A stretch of 64,000 nt of DNA. Origin: Pseudomonadota bacterium (lineage in GTDB: Bacteria; Myxococcota_A; Polyangia; GCA-2747355). The notes beneath the pieces were generated by a model, which was not told the DNA's origin, made no database searches, and saw only the letters and a program-made list of their open reading frames with translations. Made by a program: the position numbers and the translations under genes. The DNA lies in contig JADJDT010000002.1 in assembly GCA_016702545.1 (NCBI GenBank), positions 124,001-188,000 on the forward strand, read 5' to 3'. Below are positions 10,301-19,300 of this stretch, one piece after another (within the stretch, counting starts at the first letter, position 1; each line of letters begins with the position of its first letter).

Positions 10301-10778
10301 GAGTCCCTCACCCGGGTTCGTTTTCGAGAGTCGCTCACCCGGGCTCGACCGAGTCCCGCACCCGTGTTCCAAGTTCCTCACCCGTCCAAGTTCCTCACCC
10401 GGGTTAGTTTTCCGGGGTTAGGTTTCCGAGTCCCTCACGCGTTTTCGAAATGGAAGTCCCGAAGAGTCCCTCACCCGGGTTCGTTTTCGAGAGTCGCTCA
10501 CCCGGGCTCGACCGAGTCCCGCATCCGTGTTTATTGCTTCCCCGAGTCCGCGCAGCGGGATGAAGCTCGAGGGTCGGTCTCGACCTACTTGAGGCCGGGG
10601 CGCCTTCCGAGTCCCTCACCCGGGTTCGTTTTCCCAAGAGTCCCTCACCCGGGTTCGTTTTCGAGAGTCGCTCACCCGGGCTCGACCGAGTCCCCCACCC
10701 GAGTTTCTTGCTTCCCCGAGTCCGCGCAGCGGGATGAAGCTCGAGGGTCGGTCTCGACCTACTTGAGGCCGGGGCGCC
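10301..10778. repeat. Array of GAGTCCCTCACCCGGG-type direct repeats
   Basis: Three copies of a unit beginning GAGTCCCTCACCCGGGTTCG start at 10301, 10464 and 10638. Copies two and three (10464-10604 and 10638-10778) are about 141 bases long, repeat with a 174-base period, and differ at only a few positions. The first copy is partial. Shorter fragments of the same unit fill the gaps (10370-10440, 10608-10637), and the submotif TCACCCGGG recurs many times. No convincing coding frame runs through. It looks like a non-coding dispersed repeat family rather than a CRISPR, as there are no unique equal-length spacers. Confidence 0.8.
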
Positions 10779-11374
10779 GGGCCTGCTGGAGCGCGGCCCT
10801 TTTAGCATGTGAAACCTCGGGCGCTGCGGCGCGGTCGTTCGACCTCTCGATGCATGACCTACGCCCCCGGGCGCTGGACAACGCGCGGCTCGAGGGGTCG
10901 AGCAGCGCGCTGCGCGCGAGCGACGGACCTTGGGGGCCTTGGCCGACGACCCGCTGCGCCAGGCGCTGACCCGCCCGCGCGCCAACCCTCCGCTGCGCGT
11001 CGGCCCCGGGCTTCGGGGCTGCGCCACCAACTGCTGAGGTGTCAGGCGGCCACTGCTGCCGCCACGGCGGCGTGGCGACCGGAAATGAGAGCGCTCTCCG
11101 AGTTCTCACGACCGGCAGGGCCGGCCCCGAGCTCGAGGGTTCGCTGCGCGTCGTGGGTGTGCCCAGCCGCAGCGACCACACCACGCGCTTGACGGGCGCA
11201 AATCCGATACTTTAGCGTGCCGTGCCCGCTGCGCCTCGGAGCAACTTCGAGCAGCGGCAGCGGCGGCGACGGCTAGGCCCGCATCGTGGGCTCTTGGGCC
11301 GAATCATCTGCTTCGCCCTGGAAGACGCTTCTTCACGAATCCCGGTCGGGGACCTGGAGGAGACAGCCCCCGCC
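10779..11374. other. Intergenic stretch, no convincing gene
   Basis: Nearly 600 bases without a supported gene. One plus-strand frame near 10880-11035 reads ERRTLGALADDPLRQALTRP, which could be a fragment of a decayed protein, but it has no start and no recognisable family. Confidence 0.4.
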
Positions 11375-12136
11375 TCATCCGCCGTTCCGCCATCGTCCCT
11401 TCCGCTGGGGCTCCTGCCAAAGCCGGAAGCCGCCGGTAAAGGCGTTGGCGTTGTCGCCGCGACGGGTGTGCGGGGGCAGCTTCTTGAGGAGCCTCACGTT
11501 TCCCCCGCCCAGTACCACCTCTTCCACCTGGAAGGCGCGGCGCAGGTCGACGACGGTTCGGTGCACCACCTTCCGCCAGGCTTTCGTGCCCAATTCGGCG
11601 CGGCCCCGCATGCCGAGGAGGTCCTCATAGGTCTTCCCGCGGCGGTAGGGAAGGTGGGCGATCTCAAGCGATTGGACGATACCGTCGATGACGAGGGCGG
11701 CGCCGAGGCCGGTGCCGAGGCCGAGGAAGAGCTCGCTCGGCCCGCGGTGGCTGCCGAGCGCCTGCATCCCCGCGTCGTTCACGATGCGGACCGGCCTGCC
11801 GAAGGCCGCCCCGAAGTCGAAACCCTTCCAGCCACGGCCCAGGTTCACCGGCTCGCGCGTGATCCTCCCGCTTTTCACCGGCCCGGGGTAGCCGATCGTG
11901 ACGACATCGTAGTCTCAGTCGACGACCGCCCTATTGACCGCGGCCACCATTTGGGCGGGGCTGAGGTCCTTACCCGACGGCACGCTGCGGGGTGTCCTCT
12001 GTCCCGTGACCGCCATCTTGACGCTGCTACCGCCGATGTCGAGCACGAGGACCTTGGGGGCGGCCGCATGCGCTGTGCCCAACGCCAGAGCAGAGAAGAG
12101 CAGAACAGAGCAGAACAGAGCAGATTTCCGTCTCAT
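11375..12136 (-). pseudogene. ROK-family sugar kinase (polyphosphate-glucokinase-like), broken by in-frame TGA
   Basis: Two adjacent stretches in one frame (12136-11915 and 11914-11375) form a single ROK kinase of about 253 residues, interrupted only by TGA at 11917-11915. The order is VLVLDIGGSSVKM (ATP phosphate loop), then VVD-stop-DYDVVTIGYPGPV, VRIVNDAGMQAL, LFLGLGTGLGAAL and EEVVLGGGN. In polyphosphate-glucokinase relatives I recall a Trp at the stop position, so TGG to TGA is the simplest lesion. Unusually, a Sec-type signal peptide (MRRKSALFCSVLLFSALALG...AHA) precedes the kinase domain. Either a true pseudogene or a base-call error. Confidence 0.75.
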
Positions 12137-13154
12137 TCGAAATTGACCCTTTCCGCGACCGGCCACATTGCGGCGGTTGCACAGCTCTGGGCGGTCCTAT
12201 CGCAACCCATCACGCACGCAGCGCAGCGCAATGCCTGTGCCCACCGCGTGGTCCAGTGTGGCGTGGCGTGGGGCGCGTAAGCTACTCGTGTTCAGAATGC
12301 CTCCGACGCCCCGACCGCGCGACCATTTGCCGGGCTCGGCCCGTGACGGCTACGATGCTGGCCGGGCAGTAGCCGAAAGTCGGATGCGTTCTTGAGGTCT
12401 GGCGACGCGCGCTAGCGCCGCTCATCCAGTTGTGGAGGACAAACCGTTTGCAGTTGTGCCTCTCCGAGGCGACGCTCGGTCCGTCGCTGGCGCCGTCTCG
12501 AGCATCCTCTCGCTCACAGTACGCTGCTGCGCATCGTGGCGGGGCTCACCAGCAGCGGCCGCGCGGCCGCGCCGAGCGCTTGACGAGCGCGGAGCCAGTA
12601 ACCTAGCGTGCCGCGCTCGGTGCTCCTCAGATCACCTGGCGCTGCGGGGGCATCGGGCTCAGTCAGGCCCGAATCATGCATCGGCCCGCTCGAAGGCGCG
12701 AGGCGCGGAGAAAAGGGGCCCAGCGCAAGATGATTCCGCCAGTCCCGGCCCCGGCTAGACTTGACGTGCTGCCTGCGACAGCTGTCGGGCACCGCGTTAG
12801 GCGGTCGCGTCGCCCGGTTCCAGGGGTTCCTTGAATGCTGCCTGCTGCGTCAGCCTTCTCCCCGAATCCGGGATGCCGATCGTCCCTTGCAACCCGTCAT
12901 CGCCTACCCAGGGGTCGTTCCACGATTCGCAAGGCCGGGAGCTGCGCTCGATCCCTCGGTGCGGGGATGGTGTTGCCCTCGCGCTGTCATCGAGCGCTCG
13001 TGTGCTCGCAAAGCAACCAAGCAGACGCGATGGGCGCACCCCGGCTCCCCGGCAGGACCCACATTTCAGTCGGTCAGGCCAGAGAGTCTACAGCGAAGCG
13101 GTAGTATTTCTGCCACCGGCGGCGATACGGGGCTGGGCACCCAGCCCGCAGTTG
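12137..13154. other. Intergenic stretch, no convincing gene
   Basis: About 1 kb with only short, compositionally unnatural frames on both strands. A short GAGCAGAACA-type tandem repeat lies at about 12090-12122, at the 5' end of the kinase gene. I see no RNA gene or mobile-element ends. Confidence 0.45.
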
Positions 13155-13907
13155 ATGCCGGAGCACTTCAATACCACGCCTGCACTTGTCGAAATTGCCG
13201 CGGAGGGGTCCTGGGCAGACTACGCCATTCGCCCCGTCGTGCTCAATGAAGCGAAGCTGTTCGCCGACGGGAACCATCGAGTGAATTCAGCATTGGAGGC
13301 CGCGAGGCGCTCACGCCCTTCGAGTCCGGACGTCGTTCTTCCCTGCATCGTACATGCGACTGAGGGACCGGTTCCCGATTGGCGAGCCGATGCCAGCGTT
13401 CGGACCCGCTACCGCTGCGTCGAGGGCTTTCAGTACACGCACTCTCGTGAAGACACGTCTAGGCTGATTGCAACACTGGATCCCAACGGGGTGTTTCGAC
13501 CGGCCGATCGGCCTCTCGCCGGTATCCTCGAATACCTCGAGACCGTGGCGGTCCCGGGACGCCCGGCCCGCGCGCCTACCGCCCGCCCGACTGCGGCCGG
13601 CATACTCGGGCAATCGGCCTTGAACTGGGATGCGCATGCTCGAATAACAAGCATCAGCAGCCGTAATCGCGGCTTCCCTGGAGAAATCGTCGCAGAGGAT
13701 TACCTCCTCTTTGCCGTCCGCAATTTGAGGCCACAGGCCCACACTTGGTACGAAGCCATGGACAACGCGCGAATCGAAGCCACCCGAGACCTAGATTTGT
13801 CGGCCCCGATTTCATCCTTTGGGGTGCCCGTTTCCAACGCCGACGAAATCGAACTGACTCTCACCTTCGTGCATGGAGACCGCCCGGCTCACCACCAACA
13901 CCACTGA
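13155..13907 (+). CDS. Hypothetical protein with a FADGNHR segment
   Basis: A 250-residue frame from ATG 13155 with balanced composition, less GC-rich than its neighbours, ending two bases before the convergent peptidase gene. I do not recognise the family. The segment LNEAKLFADGNHRVNSAL loosely resembles the Fic core HxFxDGNxR, but the catalytic His is Lys here. Other features are a Pro/Arg/Ala-rich stretch near residues 135-155 and a His-rich C-terminus (HHQHH). No signal peptide is visible. It could be a laterally acquired or decaying gene. Confidence 0.4.
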   Translation: MPEHFNTTPALVEIAAEGSWADYAIRPVVLNEAKLFADGNHRVNSALEAARRSRPSSPDVVLPCIVHATEGPVPDWRADASVRTRYRCVEGFQYTHSREDTSRLIATLDPNGVFRPADRPLAGILEYLETVAVPGRPARAPTARPTAAGILGQSALNWDAHARITSISSRNRGFPGEIVAEDYLLFAVRNLRPQAHTWYEAMDNARIEATRDLDLSAPISSFGVPVSNADEIELTLTFVHGDRPAHHQHH

Positions 13908-13909
13908 TC

Positions 13910-14431
13910 TCACTCCGCGCTCGCTCGGCCGCCGACTCGAGAAGCGTGGGCGGGTCGGGCCAGGCGCGCCGCGGCGCGCCAGAGGGTCGTGCGGACGAGG
14001 GTGGCGGGGAGGCGTTGGCCGGGGTAGAGGCCGAGGTGGCAGGCCAGGCCGAGGAGGCGGCGCCAGCGCAGGGGGCGCCAGCGGCCGGCGCGGTAGCGGC
14101 TGACGACGCGGCCGGCGAGCGTCCATTGTTCGGGGGGGCCGTCGGGCTCGCGGTTGCGGTCGCCCTTGGTGCGCGGGGCGAGGGCGCCCGCGCGGGGCTC
14201 CCGGGCGACGACGCGATGGACGAGCTCGTGACCACTCTCGCGATGACGCATCACCACCACCTCGCCGAAACGCAGCGCCTCGACCGTGACCTGGCGGTCG
14301 ACGAGCAGCAGGTCGCCGGGGCGTAGCCAGGGCGACATGCTGTGGCCGCAGACCTCGGCGGGGGTCAGGCGCGGGCCGCAAGGGTCGGTCGCGGGGGCCT
14401 GCGCGGCCTGCGTGGCCTGCGCTTCGCTCAC
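13910..14431 (-). CDS. S26B-type signal peptidase (SipW/Sec11-like), RiPP-cluster associated
   Basis: 173 residues, GTG start at 14431. It shows VCGHSMSPWLRPGDLLLVDR, with the nucleophile Ser in the SM.P motif, then FGEVVVMR, LVHRVVA and the box PRTKGDRN. A His in VHRV, rather than the Lys of LepB, points to the S26B (Sec11/SipW) branch that uses a Ser-His pair. No clear membrane segment is seen, which is odd for a signal peptidase. As the last gene of module 1 it is a candidate to cleave the leader of the peptide at 16085 or another exported product. That role is inferred from context. Confidence 0.8.
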   Translation of the reverse strand: MSEAQATQAAQAPATDPCGPRLTPAEVCGHSMSPWLRPGDLLLVDRQVTVEALRFGEVVVMRHRESGHELVHRVVAREPRAGALAPRTKGDRNREPDGPPEQWTLAGRVVSRYRAGRWRPLRWRRLLGLACHLGLYPGQRLPATLVRTTLWRAAARLARPAHASRVGGRASAE

Positions 14432-14432
14432 G

Positions 14433-14765
14433 GCGGCGCTTCCCGCGCTTGGCGGCGCGCGCGCCGGCGAGGTCCGCGGGGGGCACTGCGGGAGCGTCGG
14501 CGGCGACGAGCTGCTCCTCGCGTAGCTGGGCGATCAGCGCCTCGAGGTCGCTCAGCGCGGCCTCGGGCGTGATCTCGTAGGCCCGGACCAGCGTGCGGGC
14601 GATCTGCGCCGGGGCCTTGCCGGCGGCGAGCTCACGCCAAATTAGCTGCCCGCTCTCGTTGAGGCGGTAATAGCGCTTGGTGCGCAGGTTGAGCACGATG
14701 CCCTCGCTCGGATCGAGGTCGGCGTAGACGATCTCCTGCGGATCGATGTGCAGCGGCTCGGTCAT
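14433..14765 (-). CDS. PqqD-like RRE protein, module 1 (frame lacks its own stop)
   Basis: RiPP recognition element protein that should bind a precursor leader and present it to the radical SAM enzyme. Starting MTEPLHIDPQEIVYADLD, it shows the PqqD hallmarks IVLNLRTKRYYRLNESGQLIWRELA and a second half ending LEALIAQLREEQLV. Its ATG overlaps the radical SAM stop (ATGA). After about residue 90 the same frame stays open, without a stop, across the peptidase gene to 13812 with unnatural Arg/Pro composition. I end it where homology ends and the peptidase starts. A single-base indel near 14440 would restore a TGA overlapping the peptidase GTG. Confidence 0.75.
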
Positions 14766-15868
14766 CGGCGCACCCGCGGCTGGAAGTAGGGATCGTCCCG
14801 CACCCACGCGTTGTCGGGGAAGGCGCTCATCCAATCCACCTTGCCGTAATGCTTGGCGCAGCTCCAGCAATGGAAGTTGTCGAGGTCGTGCAGGGTCCCC
14901 TGCTGCAGGCGCCGCAGCCGCGCGCGGAAGAGCTGCTGGTAGTTATCGAGCAGCAGCTCGTGCGCCTGCTCGAGCGGCACCTCGGCGAGGTCGGCCACCA
15001 CCTCGGCGGCGCCGCTGCTGCCCTCGAGGTTCGAGAGCTGGCAGCAGGTCAAGAGGCGGCCCTGATAATCGAAGTGCAACGCACCGAGCTTGAGGAAGCG
15101 ACAGTGGGCGATCGGCGTCTGGTCGTAGAAGCCGGCCGAAAGCACGATCGGCAGGCGAAAGCGCCCCTGCAGGTCGGCGACCTCGCGCTCGATCGCGCGC
15201 GTCTCCGCCGGGGAGGGCAGCAGGCCGTGGCTGACCGCGTGCGGCGTCGGTTGCAGGTGCGCGATGTGCAGCCGCGAGACGTTCATCCGGCCGCAGAGCA
15301 GCGCCATCGCCTCGAGCTCGGCGCGGTTGCCGCGATGCACCACCATCTGCACCACCACCTCGAGGTCGTGCGTGCGGGCCACGGCGATCGCGCCCAGCGC
15401 CTGCGCATAGGTACCCGGGCCGCGCACCGCTTCTTGCGTGGCGGCGCTCGCGCCGTCGAGGCTGACGGAGACGCCGATCCACAGCGGGTGGCCCAAGAGG
15501 TGGAAGAGGCGACGAAAGGTCTGCTGGAAGTTGTAGCCGTTGGTGACGTAGTGGAAGGAGTAGCCCTGCGCGATGATCAGCTCGAGCAGCTCGGGGAAGC
15601 GCGAGTGCAGCGTGGCCTCGCCGCCGGTCAGGGCGATGTGCGGGCGGTGGTAGCGCCGCGCTTGCTCCAGCAGGCTGCGCACGGTCTCCAGCGGGATCTC
15701 GCTCACGCGGTCGAGATCGGCGCGGAAGCAATGCGCGCAGCGCAGGTTGCAGTGCCGCGTGGCCTCGACGCCGATGAAGAAGTCGCGGTGCCCCTGAGCG
15801 ACGGGGCGCGCGCAGGCCGCGGCGGCGTCCGCGCGTGCCGCCTGCTGCTGTGAGGGGGACCTAGTCAA
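14762..15868 (-). CDS. Radical SAM peptide maturase, module 1
   Basis: 368-residue radical SAM enzyme predicted to cleave S-adenosylmethionine and modify a peptide. The cluster-binding motif CNLRCAHC is at residues 40-47, followed by HIALTGGEATLH (GGE motif). C-terminal Cys groups, HCRFLKLGALHF, LLTCCQLS and FHCWSCAKHYGK, resemble a SPASM-type auxiliary-cluster domain. The start appears to be TTG at 15868. It lies after the peptide gene 16085-16273 and a hairpin array, and overlaps the PqqD gene by four bases. It is clearly paralogous to the enzyme at 22103. The chemistry performed is not predictable from sequence alone. Confidence 0.9.
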   Translation of the reverse strand: MTRSPSQQQAARADAAAACARPVAQGHRDFFIGVEATRHCNLRCAHCFRADLDRVSEIPLETVRSLLEQARRYHRPHIALTGGEATLHSRFPELLELIIAQGYSFHYVTNGYNFQQTFRRLFHLLGHPLWIGVSVSLDGASAATQEAVRGPGTYAQALGAIAVARTHDLEVVVQMVVHRGNRAELEAMALLCGRMNVSRLHIAHLQPTPHAVSHGLLPSPAETRAIEREVADLQGRFRLPIVLSAGFYDQTPIAHCRFLKLGALHFDYQGRLLTCCQLSNLEGSSGAAEVVADLAEVPLEQAHELLLDNYQQLFRARLRRLQQGTLHDLDNFHCWSCAKHYGKVDWMSAFPDNAWVRDDPYFQPRVRR

Positions 15869-15926
15869 CGCTTCTTAGACCCTTCAGGTGGGGCGGGGCT
15901 GATCGAAGGCGCGCAGCGATTTCCCT

Positions 15927-16006
15927 GCGGTCTCCAAGGGGACCGCTGACATCACTCAGGGGGCTTTCGCAAAGCCCCCTCGTCGCGGGGAGTGAATCCC
16001 CGCGAC
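15927..16006. promoter_or_regulatory. Three consecutive hairpins between peptide gene and maturase
   Basis: Three back-to-back inverted repeats: 15927-15946 (8-bp stem with one G-U), 15958-15980 (AGGGGGCTTT/AAAGCCCCCT, 10 bp, 3-base loop) and 15982-16006 (GTCGCGGGGA/TCCCCGCGAC, 10 bp, loop GTGAA). With the hairpin at 16042-16084 they make four in 160 bases. None is followed by a T-run on the transcribed strand. They could set the ratio of precursor to enzyme mRNA by attenuation or protection. Confidence 0.6.
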
Positions 16007-16041
16007 TTCACCCCATAACGCTCGCCTGTCGGCTCGTCTAC

Positions 16042-16084
16042 CCCGAAAACAAACGCATTGCGCTCGAACGCGCTTGTTTTCGGG
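16042..16084 (-). terminator. Hairpin immediately after the precursor stop codon
   Basis: An 11-bp perfect stem (CCCGAAAACAA with TTGTTTTCGGG) encloses a GC-rich loop that can itself pair. It begins on the base after the TAG stop of the 62-residue peptide gene. Leaky terminators or stabilising hairpins directly behind a precursor gene are common in peptide operons. No poly-U follows, so partial termination or 3' end protection is more likely than strong termination. Confidence 0.6.
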
Positions 16085-16273
16085 CTAGAACACCGTCGCC
16101 CCAGGCGCCACCGGCGACGCCTGCGCGGCTGCCGTCGGCCCGGCGACGGAGGGCTGGCCGTGCGTCACGGGAATCGTCTCGTTCATCCGTTCGAGCACGG
16201 GACGCACATAGGGCTTGCGCTGGCTCGGCGGCGGCGCGACGCGACGTCGGCGGCTGGGTCGTGGGTCTGTCAT
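16085..16273 (-). CDS. Candidate RiPP precursor peptide with YxxPxL leader motif
   Basis: 62 residues, ATG at 16273. The N-terminal part is basic (PRPSRRRRV). The segment KPYVRPVLERM contains Y22-x-x-P25-x-L27, the exact leader pattern that lasso-peptide precursors use to bind their PqqD-like B1/RRE protein. The possible core is residues 31-62, NETIPVTHGQPSVAGP followed by an Ala/Pro/Ser-rich tail ending GATVF, with no Cys. It sits just upstream of a hairpin, a radical SAM enzyme, PqqD and a peptidase on the same strand. The identification as a precursor is an inference from motif and context; the family itself is unknown to me. Confidence 0.65.
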   Translation of the reverse strand: MTDPRPSRRRRVAPPPSQRKPYVRPVLERMNETIPVTHGQPSVAGPTAAAQASPVAPGATVF

Positions 16274-16382
16274 CGCGGTGGTTCTCCAAGCAAGCGGCGG
16301 CCCGCGACTGTGCCACAGCCCAGCGTGGGCCGCACGGTCCACGCGAGGTTGTCGTGCCCCAGGCTGCCGACCGGGCGGGGTG

Positions 16383-19300
16383 CTAGGGGCATGCGGTGGC
16401 CGTCGTGGAGAAGCAGGTCGCCAGCACGCCGGGGTCATCGACGCGCGGCGACGCCGTGCTCTCGCCCCCGAGGCCGTTGTAGGCCACCCCGCCGCCGAGA
16501 TCCCGCAGCGCGGTGGTGGCGACGAGGAAGTGGCGCCCGGCGCCGAGGGCCGCGCGCGGCGTCAGCGTGATGGTGCGGGCGTCGTCGGAGAAGGCGAGCG
16601 TGCTCTGCACGAGCGCGCCGCGCTCGTCCATCAAGAAGACCGTCGAGGGCATGATCGTGCGTGGATCGATCGCCTCGCTGAAGGTGATCGCCGGGGCGAC
16701 ACCCGTGGACACGCCGGTCGCGAGATCGGCGGGCGAGACGCTGGTGACGGTCGGCGCGGTGGTGTCGTCGCCGCTCAGCACGGTGAAGTCGCGCGTGACG
16801 GCGGCGGCCATCCGGTTGCCGGCGTTGACCTCGCAACTCTGGTTGCTGGTGGCGTTGTAATAGTCGCGAACGTTGCGGGCGATGGTGAAGGTCGCGGCGC
16901 CCGTCGTCATGGCGTTGATGCAGTTGGCGACCGCGTAGCGGCCGTCGGCGCCGGCGAAAACCAGCGGCGCCGTGCCGCAGCCGCCCGCGGTGAAGCTCAG
17001 ATTCGTGGCGGTCAGCGTCGATTTGTCCATGGGCTCGCTGAAGCGCACCAGCAGGCTTCCGCTCTGATACAGGCTGCCACCCGCCGCGGGCACCGTTGCC
17101 GCCACGCTGGGTCTCGCGGTTTCGGTGTTGGCCTGCAAGGCGTAGGTCCGTGCGGTGCCGAGCGCGTTGCCGGCACGGTCGGTGACGCTGGCGGAGATCA
17201 CCAGGTCGAAGTAGCCCTGATTGCCGGTTCCGGTGGTCAGGCTGGAGTCAGGGACCAGGCGGACGTAGGCGTCGTCCTCGGCGATGATCAGCGAGAGCGG
17301 CTTGGGCAAGCCGGTGGGCACATAGACCAGGCGGAGGTTGGAGGCGTTGAGCGAGAGCGCGTTCATCGGCTCGCTGAAGCGGAGGTCGATGGTGGGGCAG
17401 GTGTCGGCCACCGCCACGCGCGCGGCGCCGGCCGTCAGCACCTGCCCGTTGACGTTGACCTCGAGCACGCTCGGCAGCGTGCTGTCGCTGCTCGAGGCGA
17501 CGGTGAACTGGCTCGTGCGCGGGTTGACCATCGGCGTGCCGGCGAAGTTCTGCACGGCCCCCGTGGCCGTCATCACGTGCGTCACCGCGGGCGTCGCGTT
17601 GCGCAGCGCGGCGCTCGGCCGGAGGGAGACCACCTGCAGCGTCGGATCCGCCTCCAGGGCCAGGGGCAGGTGCGCGGGCTGGCCGAACTCCGTCAGGTAG
17701 AAGTAGTCGCCGATGATCGTCGAGGGGTTGATGGCCTCATTGAAGACCAGGTGCGGGTAGACGCGCCCGGAGACGTCCGTCGCGTCGAGCGGCGGGCGCA
17801 CGCTGACCACCGTCGGCACACTGCCGCTGGGGGCGCTGGTAAAGAAGACGTTGTAGCTATTGTAGGTGACCGTCTCGCCGGCGTAGGCGCCGATGTCGCG
17901 CTCCCCGCGGTTGGGCAGCGCGTTGCCGGCCAGATCCTTGACGCAGTTGGTGATCACGAAGCCGTAGCACATGTTCGCCTTGAGCGTGGTCTCGCCCGCA
18001 TCGGGCGTCGCCTTGGGCGTGAAGGTGGCCTGGTCGCCCGCGGCGTTGAGGGTGACGGTCCCGCTGACCGCCTTGGCGCCGGCGCCGGCACACGACTGCA
18101 GCTCGAAGACGAAGACGTTGGGGATGCTCCCGCCGGTGGTGTTGCAGGCGGGATCGATCACCTTGCCCACGATCGTGGCGGCGGCGATCGGCTCGTCGAA
18201 GGTGATCTTGAAGAGCGCGCTCGGCGGCACGCCGTGGGCGTTGTCGGCCGGAAGCATCGCCACCACGGCCGGCGGATTGACGTCGGCGAAGAAGACGTCG
18301 TTGGGCGCGGTGGTGAAGGTGGCCGCGAACTCGGTGCCCGGGCTGGGGTCGATCGCGTTGCCCGCACGGTCGCGCAGACCGCTGAGCGCGCGGCAGCGGT
18401 ACTGCGCATCGGCGGCGAGCGGCTTGGTGGTCGGGGTCAGCACGGCCTGCGAGCGATCGGCCGAGGGCGTGACCGTGACGGCCTGGTCGAGGCCGGTGGA
18501 GACGCGCGTGAGCTTGAGGTTGGTCGTCGTCAGCGTGGCGACGTCGAGCGGCTCGCTGAAGGTCAGCACGCAGTTGGTGTTGCGGTCGACGCTGGTCTGC
18601 CCGGCGGCCGGGCTGGACGCGATCACGGTCGGGCGCAGGTTGTCGTGCGTCACGACCACCGTGCGCGAGCCGCTCTGCTTGGCGCCGACGCGCTGATAGA
18701 CGGAGAGCGTGTTGCTGGCGTTGGCGTTGAGCGTGACCGAGAGGCTGAAGCTGCCGCCGGCCGTGCAGGCCGTCGAGACCGCGCTGCCCGCGCCGCCGCT
18801 GACGTAGACCGTACCGGTCGTCGGCGTGCAACCGGTGCCGGTGAGGGTGATCGGGTTGGCGTTGACGTAGGCGCCCGTGGCCGGGCTGGTGACGACCGGC
18901 GTCGGCGGCAGCGTGCCGTCGTCCTTCACCGCCACGACGTCGAAGTAGAGCGTGAAGTTGGCGTTCTGCTTGAGGTTGAACTGCATGAAGACGGCGCAGC
19001 CCGTGCTCTCACCGGGAATCAGGTCACCCCCGGGCGCGGCTGCGGTGAAGTCCCAGCCCGGGTAGTCGGCCTTGGCCGGGTTCGAGGTCTGGGTCGCGCC
19101 GTTACCCGGATAGATGCAATCGAATTTGCCGTCGGCGTTGGCGTCGTCGGCCGGGTCGAGCAGGCTGAGCCCGTTGCCGCCGCACTGCGCGCCCGGCAGG
19201 TTGGTGTTGATCGACTGCACCAGATCGACGGGGGCGCCGCTCCGCGGCACGACGCCGGTGAGCACGAAGTAGAACGGGCCGTAGTAGGTCGTGTTGCGCG

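Noticed and set aside
10301..10778. CRISPR array
   Set aside because: Repeat units are long and uneven, with no unique spacers of equal length and no cas genes.
10364..10969. Coding frame through the repeat array
   Set aside because: Repetitive Ser/Arg/Pro peptide that follows the DNA repeat; no start signal and no homology that I recognise.
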